From positions 372,001 to 436,000 of the forward strand of contig MU270069.1 in NCBI GenBank assembly GCA_021432635.1: a DNA stretch of 64,000 nt. The letters run 5' to 3'. The position numbers and the translations under genes were made by a program. Of this stretch, positions 38,068 to 48,378 are shown piece after piece. The notes under the pieces are model-generated. The model did no database searches and was not told the DNA's origin. It was given only the letters and a program-made list of their open reading frames with translations. Source of the stretch: Thozetella sp. PMI_491 (lineage: Eukaryota; Ascomycota; Sordariomycetes; Chaetosphaeriales; Chaetosphaeriaceae). The first letter of the stretch is position 1, and the number at the start of each line of letters is the position of its first letter.

Positions 38068-41000
38068 ATGGCGGACAAACTTACCCGGTATGCCCCCTCA
38101 AGGAACAGCCGCCCTGATCGCTCGATACCCTCTGCGCTATGCGGCGCTCTAATTTCTTATGAATCACCCATCAAGACACCTTGTTCCTGACAGACTTATA
38201 GTGTGGCTATCCTGAATAGCGACAAGGTACGGTGCAGAACTCGAACCCCACTACCCCGCGATGCGCCGAGAGCCACCCGCGACGATATGCGATCGATGTC
38301 ATCCGACCAATACTGTGGCAGAGAGAAGATATGCTAATATCGCGTGTGGCCTACAGTGCAAGCCCAAGAAATGCAGGCAGGAGTGCAAGAAGAGCTGTCC
38401 TGGTATGTACTGGTCTTGAATTGGCTGCGAACAGCTTGACGTTGCTGCTCTTGGCCATCAGCCTTTAGATGGCGAGTCTACACAGCAGCGAGCATCAGCT
38501 TCAAAGCCAAGACACTCCTTCTCCACCAACGAGGGCAATGATGCTGACAATATGCCCCATAGTGGTTCGCTCGGGCAAGCTCTGTATCGAAGTCACCCCT
38601 GATTCCCGCATCGCCTTCATCTCCGAGAGTCTCTGTAAGTAAACAAAGCCCCAACTCCCACGTCGCGCTTCGCTAATCACATCACTCGACATCAGGTATT
38701 GGATGGTATGGTTTCATACACTGTTAGATAAACTAGGCCTATTGTTCTGATCTGTCATAGTGGTATCTGTCCGAAGAAATGCCCATTCTCCGCTATTACT
38801 ATCATGTATGTGTCACGGCACAGAAAGGGGTGCGAATCCATAGATTACCAATACTAACATACCCTCAGCAACCTACCCACCAACCTGGAGTCCCAGGTCA
38901 CTCACCGCTATAGCGCCAACTCCTTCAAGCTCCATCGTCTGCCTATGCCCCGGCCTGGCAATGTCCTGGGTCTAGTCGGCACCAACGGTATTGGCAAGTC
39001 GACTGCGCTGAAGATTCTCTCCGGAAAGCTCAAGCCCAACCTGGGCAAGTTCGAGAACCCTCCAGACTGGGAGGACGTCATCAAATACTTCCGTGGTTCG
39101 GAACTGCAGAGTACGCATGTCGCCGGGGAAACTCGAATAGACTACCCTGCTTACCTGGCCCAGATTATTTCACCAAGCTGCTCGAAGATGACCTCAAAGC
39201 GGTGGTCAAGCCGCAGTATGTAGACCAGATCCCCAAGGCCATCAGGTCTGCAGACAAAAGCGTGAAGGCTCTCTTGGACAGCCGCCTCTCCCTCGACAAT
39301 CTTGATGAAGTTCTCGACGTTCTCGGTGAGCCTTTGCTACCTTCACCACGGGACTGTTCCACGATGCTAACATCGGAACGCAGAGCTGCGCCACATCTAC
39401 GACCGTGATGTCACCCTCCTCTCTGGTGGAGAGCTTCAGCGCTTTGCCATCGGCACGGTCTGCGTCCAGAACGCTGATGTGTAAGTACCCGCGGACCATG
39501 TTGCCCCGAGGCTTATACTCATCGAGGTTAGGTATATGTTTGATGAGCCGTCGAGTTATTTGGATGTAAAGCAGCGTCTCAGCGCCGCCAAGATCATCCG
39601 GAGCCTGAGCAGGAGCGACAATTATATCATCGTCGTCGAGCACGATCTCAGTGTCCTGGACTATCTTTCAGATTACATCTGCGTCCTGTACGGCCAGCCC
39701 GCCGTTTATGGTGTCGTCACTCTCCCGCACTCGGTCCGTGAGGGTATCAACAGTGAGTCGAGCCACATGAGCATAGCCCTTCATGATGGGGCCCGTCTAA
39801 TAAGCCGCTCTAGTCTTCCTGGATGGCCACATCCCGACTGAGAACCTTCGATTCCGCGAAGAGAGCTTGACCTTCAGGATCTCCGAGGGTACGGAGGACT
39901 ATTTGGCCGACAAGTCTCGGGCTTTCCGATACCCTGCGATGGAGAAGACGCTGGGTAACTTCCACCTCAAGATCGACGCCGGCGACTTCACGGATTCGGA
40001 GATCATCGTCATGATGGGAGAGAACGGAACCGGCAAGACCACCTTCTGCCGCCTCCTCGCAGGGGCTATCAAGCCCGATGGAACAAAGAAGGTTCCCGAG
40101 ATGAAGATCAGCATGGTATTGCTTTCCCTCCGCTTCTCTCCCTTGTGTATCGCCCAGGTAACCTTGACGAGCCATCTAACCGTCGAACAGAAACCCCAAA
40201 CGATCAACCCTAAGTTTGATGGTACCGTCCGGCAGCTATTCTTCAAGGTGAGCACTTCACACTCCTAGTCACCATAACTTGGAGCCAGATCGGATGCCTA
40301 GTTGTCGTTGAAGTGGACGTCACGTGACTGCCACGACACTTCTGTTCCTGTTACAGCACAGCTAATCCTCCGATGTAGAAAATTAGGGCTGCTTTCCTCA
40401 GCCCACAGTTCCAGACTGATGTTGTCAAGCCCTTGAAGCTTGATGACTTCATTGATCAAGAAGTGAAGAACCTCTCTGGTGGTGAACTCCAGAGAGTTGC
40501 AATGTAGGCTCGATCGTTCCTCGGAACCTCACTTCCCCTTGAGGATTAAATGATTCACGCGAGGACAATCGTGCTAACAATGCCTTAGTGTTCTTTCGCT
40601 AGGAATGCCCGCTGATATCTACCTAATCGACGAGTAAGGTTTCTTCTAGAGAATGCAGCACAGCTTATGCTAACATCGTGCCCACAACTAGGCCGAGCGC
40701 TTATCTTGACAGTGAGCAGCGTATCATTGCCTCGAGGGTAATTAAGCGCTTCATCATGCACGCCAAGAAGACTGCCTTCATCGTAGAGCACGACTTCATC
40801 ATGGCTACCTATCTCGCTGATCGTGTCATTGTGTTTGACGGAGCGCCCGGTATTGATGCCCACGCCAACAAGCCCCAGTCGTAAGTGACCTTCTTGCTAC
40901 CCAATTGACTGCCTAGGCAATGGCTTGTTTGAGCACTCCATTTTTAATAGAGCTGTGGTATGCTAAGATTTTCTATAGTCTCCTCACCGGCTGCAACACC

Positions 41001-41201
41001 TTCCTCAAGAACCTGGACGTCACCTTCCGCCGTGATCCGACCAACTTCCGTCCCCGTATCAACAAGCTGAACTCGCAGCTCGACCAGGAACAGAAGATGG
41101 GTGGAAACTATGTGAGTCTTTAATATTTATAGTCATATTACACTCAGCTAATATTCGACCAGTTCTTCCTCGAGGACGACGACAAGAACAAGAGCAGTTG
41201 A
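38068..41201 (+). CDS. rli1: ABCE1/RLI1, ribosome-recycling Fe-S ATPase
   Basis: 609 residues. Essential ABC protein that splits terminated ribosomes into subunits and also acts in initiation. Seventeen exons: 38068-38087, 38202-38226, 38357-38402, 38563-38634, 38696-38705, 38761-38805, 38869-39110, 39164-39325, 39384-39480, 39532-39752, 39814-40115, 40191-40247, 40379-40503, 40589-40633, 40692-40880, 40979-41111 and 41163-41201. Every junction keeps phase and rebuilds the near-invariant Abce1 protein. Fe-S Cys16, 21, 25, 29 and Cys55, 58, 61, 65 are all present. Walker A motifs are GTNGIGKST and GENGTGKTT; signatures are [11 protein letters not shown] and [11 protein letters not shown]; Walker B regions are [10 protein letters not shown] and LIDEPSAYLD, with switch histidines in IVVEHD and FIVEHD. 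The C-terminal hinge and [10 protein letters not shown] end complete it. Sixteen introns is exceptional here; the next highest in the window is six. Confidence 0.96.
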
Positions 41202-42773
41202 AGGGGCCATTCCTGGCAGACATAACCACAACCACATTCCTCAGTATGATGCATTGGATCATGGCGATATAGGCGTTCAAAACGGTGGGGGAGCTGGCGG
41301 CGCTCGCGGCGGTCTTGATCTTGCAGTAGAGGAGGGCGGCGGTTCTGACGACGACGATCCGGATATTTGACCACGGCGACGGCAGTCTGTCCCCTGTTGC
41401 CTGGTCCTACGAGAGCTCGGTCCCCCAAATATCTCTTTTTCTCTTGCTATTTTCCCCTCTTCGCTTACAGTTTGCTTTTGCTTCCCTCGCAATCCCTACT
41501 ACCGTCTTGGTGCTCGGGCACATCGCCGGAAGACCAAAACGATTGCACTCGTTTCCAAGGGACTTCATCCCATGTATCTTTGACAGACGAAATGAACGTG
41601 GAGGCGGGACCAGCATCGTAGATAGAAGGGCAATGGGTCAAGCGGGCGACTGCCGTCTGCTTCGTGTCTAGCGAAGCAATGTGAGGCTGTTTAAGTATCT
41701 ATAGTACAAAATCTAACCATGATGTGCCTGGAAAGGCGAAACTGGACGGCCCAAGTGAATCTAGAGGGATTCCTGGCCATCCTAGCCATTTTGGCCATGC
41801 TGTTCTTGGCCACATTCAGCTTACCAGCATCAACAGTGTAGTTATCTCTGGACAACCAAGTCGTCGCATAGAGACTATCGGATGGCCTTTAAACCCGGTT
41901 GTAGAAACCTAACCGCAAGAAATATCTTGCTCCTAGGCTAGTCGATACGCCATGCCACTGTATCCAATCCGTACGACTTACAGCGGCGCCCCGGTTGGAG
42001 GGCTACTTCATGCAATTCGTTCTAGGGACAGGGGATCGGCATTCCAGCCATCGTTATGACATTTACTGGGAGCTGTGCAGCCGAAGATTGCAAGGACTAT
42101 ACCGTAGAACAGCTAATCATCATGGGTAACAGGGGGTATCGTGCTGAAATTTGCTTTTATTACTACTCAAAGGGCCCCGTGGCATGGCAGACTGTAGTCA
42201 ATTAAAAGGCTGAGGTTGATACGTACGTACGAGAATTAGGATGGACGAGGATAAACTCTTCCGCCGTCAGCAGACCCTCTGGGCCGAATCCAGCAGCAGA
42301 GTAAACGGAGGCAAAATTGTGGGAAAGATGAGGCAGGCTAGGCTCAAAGAGGAGAGGGCCAGGGATAAGAGGGCGTTGCGTGGCGGTGAGCCCGAGGAGC
42401 CAAAGGAGACCGATATCCTGTGATTTGCGCGCGGTCATCCTGCCAAACCACATCTGTCTTAGGACGGAAAGTGCAGTCCGGTACGTACTGAGGATATGAG
42501 TTGGAATCCACATTAAGGTAAGGGACCAGGGCGAGGAAAGCAGGTAGTCGTCATGGCATGCTGGGGTGAACAGCAAGGAACTGTCAGGCACAAGCAGATT
42601 TTCCCAGATCATCGGCGCCAGCCCCTACCCTCCTCGCCCCTCGGGTGCGTGCTCCCGCGTCGATCGTGCCAACCTATCTCCCGATATCTCCCCTGCCGCC
42701 TCCACGAGCAGGGAGAAAGAGGTGCCTCAATTTCGCCTTCCTCGTTCAGGGATCGACTTTGACGGGAAGATGC
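41202..42773. other. Convergent spacer between RLI1 and PRP40
   Basis: 1.6 kb of 3' flanks. No conserved frame, repeat family or RNA gene found. Confidence 0.6.
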
Positions 42774-45558
42774 CTAATCTTCTTCGATCTCGCCTTCCTC
42801 GCTGCCGGCTCGGATACTTGGGGTCTTCTCCTTCTGCGGTGTCCTAGTACTTTGACGGGCATCACGTTGAGGGGTTCGCTCACGAGAATACTCAAGCTTC
42901 ACTCTCTGTGGCTGGCGTTAGCAACATCTGTTATTCGTGCAAGACGGGCGCCTACGGAATTGACCTACCTTTGCATCCCGGGTATCGCGGCGATCGTAGT
43001 CTTCGTCATCGCCTCGGCGTCGGCGGCCAGATGAGCTGGGTCTCTCGTCACCATAGGGGAGCTCATCGACGTCTCGCTCGATTACTCGCCTGCGATAGGA
43101 CCTCTCTCGCTCCTCCTCGCGGCTCCGCCTGTCGCGATCGTAGTGATTCTGCTCTTCATGGCGAGAACGGCGATCATACTCACGATCCCGGTCGCGGTCG
43201 CGCTCCCGATCACGATCCCGGTCGCGCTCCCGGTCTCGCTCCCGATCTCGGTCTCGCTCCCGGTGGTCACGACGGTCTCGATCGCGCTCTCGGTCGCGAT
43301 CACGGTCTCGCTCCCGGTCGCGGTCACGGTCGCGGTCACGGTCGCGGTCACGGTCTCGTTCGCGCTCCCGATCATAGTGTGAGTCCGATGACCGGCGGTC
43401 TGAGAGAAGGCTTTCTGCCATGCTGGTCTTGCGGTAGTTGCGCTCACGTTCGGCAATGGCCTTGCGCCGGTCTGCCTCGTACGTATCGTGCTCCGGACTG
43501 CGGGACCTAGCCGAGCGTCCATTGCGATGAGATTTCTCACCTCTGTCTCTATCACGATGCCCAGCACGATCGCCGCGGTCACCACGGTCTCGTCGCCGAC
43601 GCTCATCTTCCTCCCTGTCCTTGAGTCGCCGGATGTGCTTCTCAAAGGCACCGCGCTGGGCCTCGTCAGAAGCCAGAGCTTCAAACTCGGGCACCTTGGC
43701 AAGACGACTCTTGACTTTCTCGTAAGTATCTTCGACAGTGATTGGAGGGTCCATACGCTTCAGATACGAACGAAGATCGTCCAGAGCGCGACGCTGTTGA
43801 CGTTCAGCCTGCTTGTCCTCTTCGGAATGTTTCGTGGTCCTCCGATCTTGGAGCTTTATACCCTAGTAGTTAGCGCCAGATCCAGTCAGTTTCACAGCGC
43901 GGGGGATCACTTACGCGTTCAAACAAGAGGACCAAGATGTCATGGTCGATGTTAGCAGTACGCCGATCCTCCTTCACCACTGCCTCAAATTCCTCGAAGG
44001 TTGTCTTTGGGGTTATCTCGAACCGTTTATCCTTCGGTAGTTTAGTAAAGAGCGCTTCCAAAGGGATCGGATGATTTCTTACCTCAATAACATCCAGAAC
44101 CTCGTTTCTGGTCCCACGAAGAGCTCGCTCCTCCTCCTCAACAACGTCCCAGAACAAATCCATGGGAGTTGACCCAGGATGCCCGATCATGGCCTTGTAT
44201 CGATCGTCGTTCTCGATAAGAGGGTAAATCTGACTCCATTTAGTGCCAGCCTTGATCTTGTTGTCCTTCCGTAGCTCTTGAAGTAGAGCGACGAAGCCAT
44301 CGCGCGCTAGACGTTCTTTCCGGAGCTTCTTGTTCTTCTCTTCCTGTCGCGAGTCGTTGAAGGTGCGCTCAAGCGCCTTGACGTGGTTTTGAAACACAGT
44401 CAGAATATCATATTTACTGAGAGACTTGTACTTCTCATCCTCCTGGAAAGGCGCGGTGCTTTCGATAATGTCTTGAGCCTCCGACCACCGAGTATAGGGC
44501 TCCAAGTTGAGCTTAGGTAGTAGCTCGATCAAACCATCCATGGCGCTCTTGCGAATGGAAACCTGCTGCTCTTTGTGCGCTTTCTTCAGATCGACGATGT
44601 AGTCTTCAAATAGCTGCCGACGCTCGGCCTCGTCGTTCGTAGATCGAAAGATGGTCTCGCCCTCGATCATGGGCCGAGCCGTCTTCCAGCGAGTGTAATG
44701 CTTGATCTCGGGGTGGCTTCGCAGCATGGTCGCGAAATCAGCGCGCAGCTTGGTTAGCCTTTCTCTCGCACGCTCCTTGTCCTGGGTGATGATGTCACGG
44801 CAGTACTTCTCGAAGGCGGCCTTCCTGTCTTTGGGGTCCTTGATGGCGCGGTATTGGGGATCCTTGACGAGGGCTCGCAGGGCTTGCTCCCAGCTCCAAT
44901 CCGGCTGCACACTGCTGCGGCGGAGGAGCTTCACAAAAGCGGCTTCGGCTTCCTCTGCTGTCGCGTATTCCGGCTCGTTGCTGGCAGGCACAAACGCTTG
45001 GGCTTGGACGTTGTTACCAAAGGTAAGTTGGCGCTGTTCTCCGATGGGCTCGCGTTGGTCACGATGGTCATATGAATCGCCTCTGTATCTGTCATTATAG
45101 CCTTGCTGCTGGCCACCTACCGGAGGGGCAAAAGGCGTCGCCGGGGTCCTGCGAAAAATCAGTCAGCGCATATATTACGATCTCTGTAGAATCGGCGGAC
45201 TCACGCAGGGGTGACTGGGGAACTGGTTCCGCCTCCTAGAGCTCGCTTGTAGGCATCGGGCATTTCCCAAGAGCTTTGTTTGGTCTCGGTGTTGTACCAA
45301 TATTTCCGACCTCCCTCCGCCGTATACTCTTTCCAAGGTTGGTTTGCGAGGGCGCGCTACCGAAAACCGCGTTAGCAAGGTCGCCCATATACCAGGGAAA
45401 GTCGATATACAAACCTCGGCAGCGGACATCATATCCTCGGGCTTGGTCCATTGCGTAACCTTGGTAGCCGGGTTGTAATAGTACAAGCGACCATCCGCAG
45501 TGCGATGCTCCTGCCAGACCGCGCCAGGCTGGGGAAACCCCCCGTTGACGCCGTTCAT
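42774..45558 (-). CDS. prp40: U1 snRNP-associated splicing factor Prp40 (WW-FF protein)
   Basis: 851 residues. Prp40 bridges U1 snRNP at the 5' splice site with branch-point proteins and the polymerase II tail. Exons are 45558-45415, 45356-45205, 45148-43915, 43862-42969 and 42905-42774; introns are 58, 56, 52 and 63 nt and the phases close. WW1 (WQEHRTADGRLYYYNPATKVTQWTKP) fills exon 1 and WW2 (WKEYTAEGGRKYWYNTETKQSSWEMP) fills exon 2. Serial FF domains follow from about residue 135 to 470 (EAAFVKLLRRSSVQPDWSWE, TRWKTARPMIEGETIF, KWSQIYPLIENDDRY). The C-terminal third turns into Arg/Asp/Glu repeats (coding strand complementary to about 43180-43375) and ends GSEEGEIEED. The last exon was missed by simple ORF reading and is set by CACAG|AGAGTG. 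Confidence 0.93.
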
Positions 45559-46048
45559 TGTCGCGTGAGGATGGCGATCGCGCCTCTTTCAGCGTCGGCA
45601 GCTGGCGAAGAGGAGAAAAAGGGGAAGGAGGGAAAAACGAGATGAACAAAGCGCCGAAGTGAACGCGGAAGACCTCTGAGCTTGCGCACTTGCTAATCGC
45701 AGAGTGCCGGCGTAGATTCGAGGCTGAGCGAATTGTGAGGGCTGGGAGTCGAGGTATATGCAAACCAAACAAAGATCTGGAGGCTCAGAATTTTAGCCAG
45801 GAGAAAGAATCGCGAGGGTGGACCCACTCTAATTGAGTCGTGGTGGATCGCCAATACCAGTTGGGGCCGGCCCGCTAATGTCAACGCCCGTTTCCTATAG
45901 AGCTTCCAAACAAGCCCGTGCTCGATGGCATCAAGCCTCCCCTTTGGCGAAGGCAACGGATCACTCAAGGATCCAATACCGCTACGATCTTCGCTCCCTC
46001 CGCACGCATCAATAATGTTTTAGGCGAAACAGCTGCCACCGCCTCGAA
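45559..46048. promoter_or_regulatory. Divergent promoter of PRP40 and TRS65
   Basis: Only 490 bp separate the two start codons, so the genes probably share regulatory DNA. No clear TATA box or known factor site stands out. Confidence 0.6.
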
Positions 46049-47949
46049 ATGGCAGCCCCCGATCCGCCGAGTTCCGACGATAGGGACCTAGACCAGCAGT
46101 TCCTTGAGCATGCCTACCTCACCTACATTTTGCCCTTTGCCACCGACTTCAAGCTCGAGAAGGACCTGGGGCACGCCGACGAGCCCGCCCAGTCCCTGTT
46201 TGATTCCATAGAGCAGCGGGAATGGTTATTCTTTGGTATGAGGTTCGCGCTCTTGTCCTACGCTTCCCTCTCAAATGCTAACGCCGCTCCGCAGATGAAA
46301 CGGTCGATGTCTACCTGATTCTTCGGGCACCCTATGCGGAAGAGCACATACTAGGATCATGTTTCAGGCGACTTTCTATCACCCTAGAGGCGCAGGTGGT
46401 TAACAGCCATGCGCCCGACCGCGATAGCCCTCCCGCCCAGGAGACGATATACACTGGGACAGTCAAGGACCTTGAAGATCCGTTTGTCTTAGTAGATGAG
46501 ACGGATGCGGGGACAGATACGGAGGAGAGTGGCATATCTGGTGGCAGAATACGCTATGTTTACGCGATATGGAAGCTTCCAGTGTTCCTCGCCCGCCCAA
46601 GGATCAGACTCCAGAGCCCCTATGTCATCTTCCTGGCTTCAGCCAGCTTCAGGCCGCCCGAATTAGGCCGGCCCGGGTTGCTGCAGAACGGATACTTGCA
46701 GAGTCGGGCACCCCCAGGCATGAATCTGCTAGAATCATTCAGCTTGGATCCGGCGCTAGGGGGCATCAAGCCAAGGCTCTCGGCCATGAGAGTCTCGCGT
46801 GTTGCCCCGGTATCGCAATCTAAAGAGCAAGCCTGGCCGATCGAGGGCCTACAGAGCCTCAAGCTGAAAGTCTATCCCGTCGTGCACACCAGGGTTCGGT
46901 TTTCGCGACCTAATTTATCACCTCCGAGCCCGGCCCTGATCGCCCTCCTCGAGGTCGACTTTACTCCTTTCTTCGACTGCGAGGTGACTCTCAACGATAT
47001 CAGCCTCGCCATCAACAACGGCACCGTCGAGGATCTCAACGTGCAGGAGGGCATGGGCCTTCCCCTCCGGTGCGTCGCGCACGACCACGTCACCTTCCTC
47101 TACCGCCTCGCTCCCGAGCAGCTAGACGTCGTGAGCAAGAGTCCAGCACGTGACCTCGAGATCACCATCGACGTGACGGCGTTTGTACGCCCAGACGGGC
47201 CACACGCCTGCATGCCGAAGCTGTCTATGTCCTGGACGACCGCGCTCGACTTCACACTCCCTGTCAACCCTGGCTTTGGTCAGCCCATTACCCAACCGAT
47301 GCAGCGCTCCCACCGCCCTAGCCAGCTGTCCATCGGCGGCGGAGCGGATGCCCAGTCACTCGTGTCACCGTCGGTGATTCGGCCAGATGCGCTTCCTTCG
47401 CTCGAGGCCGCCACGCGCCCCGTAGAAGCCACGCTTCCGGAATTCGGCATCACCATGACTTTTACCGGTCCGGACAAGGCCGTGCGCATCGGCGAAGAGT
47501 TCGCCTGGAGCGTCTTTGTCGTCAACCGCAGCAAGCCTGACGCTGCTGGAAGCCATCCTGCTGCAGTTCCTGCGTTGTCGCGCAAGCTCGCGTTAGTGGT
47601 CATTCCGAAACGCCGTCGCAATGACTTGCGGGTGATGAGACCTCCTTCGACAGCCGGGGCTGGTTCGAAGCGCGATCCGCTCGTGGCAGATGCGGTTCTA
47701 GACGAGAATGTAGTGCATGCCATGCAACGCAGCAGCGTAGTGGACAACACCGACATTGTTTGCCTATCCGCAGACGTGCGGGTCGGCCCCTTGGCGCCGA
47801 ATGCATGCGCCGTTGTGCAGCTACGCTTCCTAGCTCTGCAAGGGGGCATAGTCGGCATCGAGGCCGTACGCGTGGTAGATTTAACAAGCCAAGAGCACGT
47901 AGATGTCAGGGATTTACCTGTAGTAGTTGTCGGGGGCAAGGATGACTAG
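46049..47949 (+). CDS. TRAPPII complex subunit Trs65
   Basis: 613 residues. Trs65 is a fungal TRAPPII-specific subunit at the late Golgi that supports Rab GTPase (Ypt31/32, Rab11) activation and secretion. Exons are 46049-46235 and 46295-47949; the 59-nt intron has donor GTATGA, branch CTAAC and acceptor GCAG, and joins LFF to DETVDVYLILRAPY. The protein is mainly beta: Ig-like and immunoglobulin-type strands with blocks such as ALLEVDFTPFFDCEVTLNDI, VTFLYRLAPEQLD and FGITMTFTGPDKAVRIGEEFAW. It closes with IVGIEAVRVVDLTSQEHVDVRDLPVVVV, matching the end of the family. No signal peptide or membrane segment. The assignment is from the C-terminal pattern and length; an alternative would be another Golgi beta-sandwich tether, but Trs65 fits best. 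Confidence 0.85.
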
Positions 47950-48378
47950 CGAGGCAGATCGCTTGTCGGGGGGCCCCTAAACAAAGGGCCGTATTGCTTG
48001 CAGGCCCAATAAAAGGAGACCACCTAGATACCACGGGAGTTTCTGTCTTTCCCCCCCCCGAATTCGTGTTCATGGGTACGGCATATCTTCTATTTAATGA
48101 GGCAGTGCAAGTACTTCTATACAGCTGATTCGTTGACACTGTTTCACCGGCCTCCTGTCTATGGTGCGGCTAACCTTAAACGCCTCGCAACTTTCTGGTT
48201 CATATCCATGCCATGCAATAACACTATCCATCAACCCATGCGTTCATTAAGACTGTTCCCTGCTTTTGCCGTCGTCTGAAGCCTGCTCCCCCTAGTCACA
48301 GGAGCTCCTCTATGCAAATTCCAGCCTTTCCACCATTCGTAAATACACTCAACAAGGTGCATGAGAGGTCATTCCAAG
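47950..48378. other. Convergent spacer between TRS65 and SLD3
   Basis: 429 bp of 3' flanks; nothing else seen. Confidence 0.6.

Noticed and set aside
38231-38300. tRNA-like GGTTCGAGTTC on the minus strand in an RLI1 intron
   Set aside because: T-stem bases do not pair and no A box is placed correctly.
43082-43702. 206-codon minus-strand ORF and long plus-strand ORFs in the PRP40 repeat
   Set aside because: By-products of the RD-repeat DNA; the PRP40 frame alone makes sense.
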